From positions 1 through 6,051 of the forward strand of contig JAOABT010000468.1 in the NCBI GenBank assembly GCA_026418215.1: DNA of 6,051 nt. The letters run 5' to 3'. Position 1 is the first letter of the stretch. Every line of letters starts with the position of its first letter. The translations under genes and the position numbers were made by a program. Origin of the DNA: Clostridia bacterium. Its GTDB lineage: Bacteria; Bacillota; Clostridia; DSM-8532. Of this stretch, positions 4,852 through 6,051 are shown piece by piece. The notes under the pieces were generated by a model that was given only the letters and a program-made list of their open reading frames with translations, did not search any database and was not told the origin of the DNA.

Positions 4852-5766
4852 ATGAAAAGGTTCTTCAAAAGCCAAAGAGGCTCCGCCCTTGTTATTTTCG
4901 GCTTGGCAGCCGTTGTATTGATCGGCTTTGCAGCCCTTGTCACCGATGTCGGAATGATGACCTACCATGAAGTCAGGCTGTCAAACGCTGTAGACTCTGC
5001 CGCTCTAGCCGGCGCTCAGGAATTGATCTACAAGGTGACCACACCCGAATCAAAGGCCTTTGACTATATGACGAAAAACGGATATCAAACCTCAACCACA
5101 ACGGTGACTCGGGAAGACAATGGAAATTCTATTCGAGTAACTTCTACCTATGACGTCAAATTCGGCCTCGCCCGTGTGCTGGGCTTTCAGAGTAAAACCC
5201 TGAAGGCTACGGCAAAAGGGAAGGTTCTCCCCATTATTGCCATTAATAACGGCGTGAGGCCTTTTGCCATACAAGACCAAACCCTGATCTACGGTCAACA
5301 GTATACGCTAAAGGAAGGCGGCGGCGACGGCACAACCGGTAACTATGGGGCCATTGAGCTTGGTGGAGCAGGTGCTCAGGTTTATTACAATAATATCGTG
5401 AATGGCTACAGCGGTCGGCTTGCCGTTGGGGACAATATTGAAACCGAGCCCGGCAACATGAGCGGTCCAACCGAAAGGGGCGTGGACCTGCTCATTGCAC
5501 AAGACCCTCATACGCCAAAGTGTACCTATGACCATTATGTCCCAAACTGCCCAAGAATTATTACCATCATCGTCGTCAATACACTCAATGTCAACGGGCG
5601 TGCCACCGTTCAGATCAAGGGCTTCGCTTCCTTTTTCCTTGAAGGGGTAAATGGGTCCGGTAACAATTCCGAGGTTATCGGCCGGTTTATAAAAACCATC
5701 AGCGGCGGCGATGTCTCGGATACACAAACCGATTATGGTATGTATGGTGTAAGGCTTACACGCTAA
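4852..5766 (+). CDS. TadG-like protein with N-terminal Tad membrane anchor
   Basis: Envelope protein of 304 residues. The N-terminus MKRFFKSQRG|SALVIFGLAA is a basic stretch, a Gly, then a membrane helix (about 11-33), the pattern of Flp-pilus TadE/TadG-type pseudopilins, followed by LSNAVDSAALAGAQEL (43-58), highly typical of TadG-like proteins. The remainder should be extracytoplasmic. Residues about 60-126 are beta-rich (TVTREDNGNSIRVTSTYDV, VLGFQSKTLKATAKG). The C-terminal half (about 130-304) contains GDNIETEPGNMSGPTERGVD (193-212), two cysteines (224 and 233) that could pair, and a hydrophobic ITIIVVNTL strand; I cannot assign this part to a known enzyme. The ATG at 4852 has AAGGA 9 nt upstream. 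It is the only convincing plus-strand gene and has no Tad ATPase, secretin or prepilin peptidase nearby, so it is either an orphan pilus minor subunit or a standalone surface protein. Confidence 0.85.
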   Translation: MKRFFKSQRGSALVIFGLAAVVLIGFAALVTDVGMMTYHEVRLSNAVDSAALAGAQELIYKVTTPESKAFDYMTKNGYQTSTTTVTREDNGNSIRVTSTYDVKFGLARVLGFQSKTLKATAKGKVLPIIAINNGVRPFAIQDQTLIYGQQYTLKEGGGDGTTGNYGAIELGGAGAQVYYNNIVNGYSGRLAVGDNIETEPGNMSGPTERGVDLLIAQDPHTPKCTYDHYVPNCPRIITIIVVNTLNVNGRATVQIKGFASFFLEGVNGSGNNSEVIGRFIKTISGGDVSDTQTDYGMYGVRLTR

Positions 5767-5771
5767 GCTTT
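5751..5771 (+). terminator. Weak hairpin across the convergent stop codons
   Basis: AAGGCTTA (5751-5758) and TAAGCTTT (5764-5771) can pair over 8 bp (one G-U) around a CACGC loop. It covers the TAA of the tadG-like gene and most of the glpK stop codon. The minus-strand version has one mismatch. Neither side has a T-run, so it is only a candidate for ending transcription between the two convergent genes. Confidence 0.25.
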
Positions 5772-6051
5772 ATGCCCAATTCATCGAACGCTTTACAGCC
5801 TTCTGCCAGCCCTCATAAAGACGTTCAGCCTCGTTTCTGCACATTTTCGGTTTTAAACTATAGGCAATGCGATAGTTCTTCCCAATTTCCTCCTGATTCA
5901 GCCAGAAGCCCACGCCCAACCCCGCTAGACAGGCAGCCCCCAAGGCTGTAGTCTCAATGGTCATGGGCTTTATAACGTCTATTCCCAGAATATCAGCCTG
6001 GAATTGCATGAGAAAATCACTGTTGCTGGCTCCCCCATCTACTTTCAGCTC
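5770..6051 (-). CDS. glpK: Glycerol kinase, C-terminal part (cut by the window edge)
   Basis: Phosphorylates glycerol to sn-glycerol 3-phosphate with ATP in the cytosol, the entry step of glycerol use. Only the last 93 residues are present, because the reading frame continues past 6051. They form the end of the FGGY C-terminal domain: LKVDGGASNSDFLMQFQADI (the VDGGA nucleotide-binding motif and LMQFQAD), IETTALGAACLAGLGVGFW, then the RLYEGWQKAVKRSM end close to that of E. coli GlpK. An internal Met (6009) is not the start. The stop is TAA at 5772-5770, so the gene converges on the tadG-like gene with 3 nt between stops. No frameshift is seen in the visible part. Related FGGY kinases exist, but these motifs fit glycerol kinase best. 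Confidence 0.93.
   Translation of the reverse strand, partial: ELKVDGGASNSDFLMQFQADILGIDVIKPMTIETTALGAACLAGLGVGFWLNQEEIGKNYRIAYSLKPKMCRNEAERLYEGWQKAVKRSMNWA

Noticed and set aside
5308..5727. Minus-strand 139-codon open frame opposite the tadG-like gene
   Set aside because: It has no ribosome-binding site that I can see and no known motif, and it lies wholly inside a plus-strand gene with clear family features.

Overview
This window looks like ordinary chromosome from a low-to-mid GC member of the Bacillota (Firmicutes), most likely a clostridial relative. Three things suggest this. The lspA-RluA-family pseudouridine synthase order matches the Bacillus lspA-ylyB arrangement, a SpoIID/LytB-type wall protein is present, and the Shine-Dalgarno sites are strong and purine-rich (AAAGGAG, GAGGTG). 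I cannot name the genus from the sequence alone.

Six genes run right to left on the minus strand from about 4.6 kb to 0. A promoter of the housekeeping type (TGTACA-17-TATAAT) precedes a secreted SpoIID/LytB-domain protein with an apparent SPOR-like region. It is followed 20 nt later by lspA (lipoprotein signal peptidase), which overlaps an RluA/RluD-family 23S-type pseudouridine synthase by 20 nt. A near-consensus promoter (TAGACA-17-TATAAT) then starts a second unit: a 70-residue heavy-metal-associated (CopZ-like) protein, a hairpin without a U-tract, a YccF-family membrane protein, and nadD (NAD biosynthesis). The nadD ribosome-binding site overlaps the yccF stop codon. Another gene, probably yqeK, appears to begin at the extreme left edge.

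The only convincing plus-strand gene is a 304-residue TadG-like protein (4852-5766). It has an N-terminal Tad/pseudopilin-type membrane anchor and an unassigned extracellular domain. It stands alone, without other Tad pilus genes, and is transcribed away from the SpoIID-like gene across a 303-nt intergenic region. It converges on the 3' end of glpK (glycerol kinase, cut by the right edge), with only 3 nt between the two stop codons.

Functionally this is housekeeping plus cell-envelope content: peptidoglycan and lipoprotein processing, rRNA modification, metal binding, NAD synthesis and glycerol phosphorylation. I saw no CRISPR array, insertion sequence, tRNA, rRNA or recognisable riboswitch. 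Nothing here is strong evidence for a new multi-gene system. The least explained parts are the solitary TadG-like protein with its upstream palindrome, the SpoIID-like protein with a SPOR-like module and a substitution in a conserved motif, and the metal-binding/yccF/nadD gene order.
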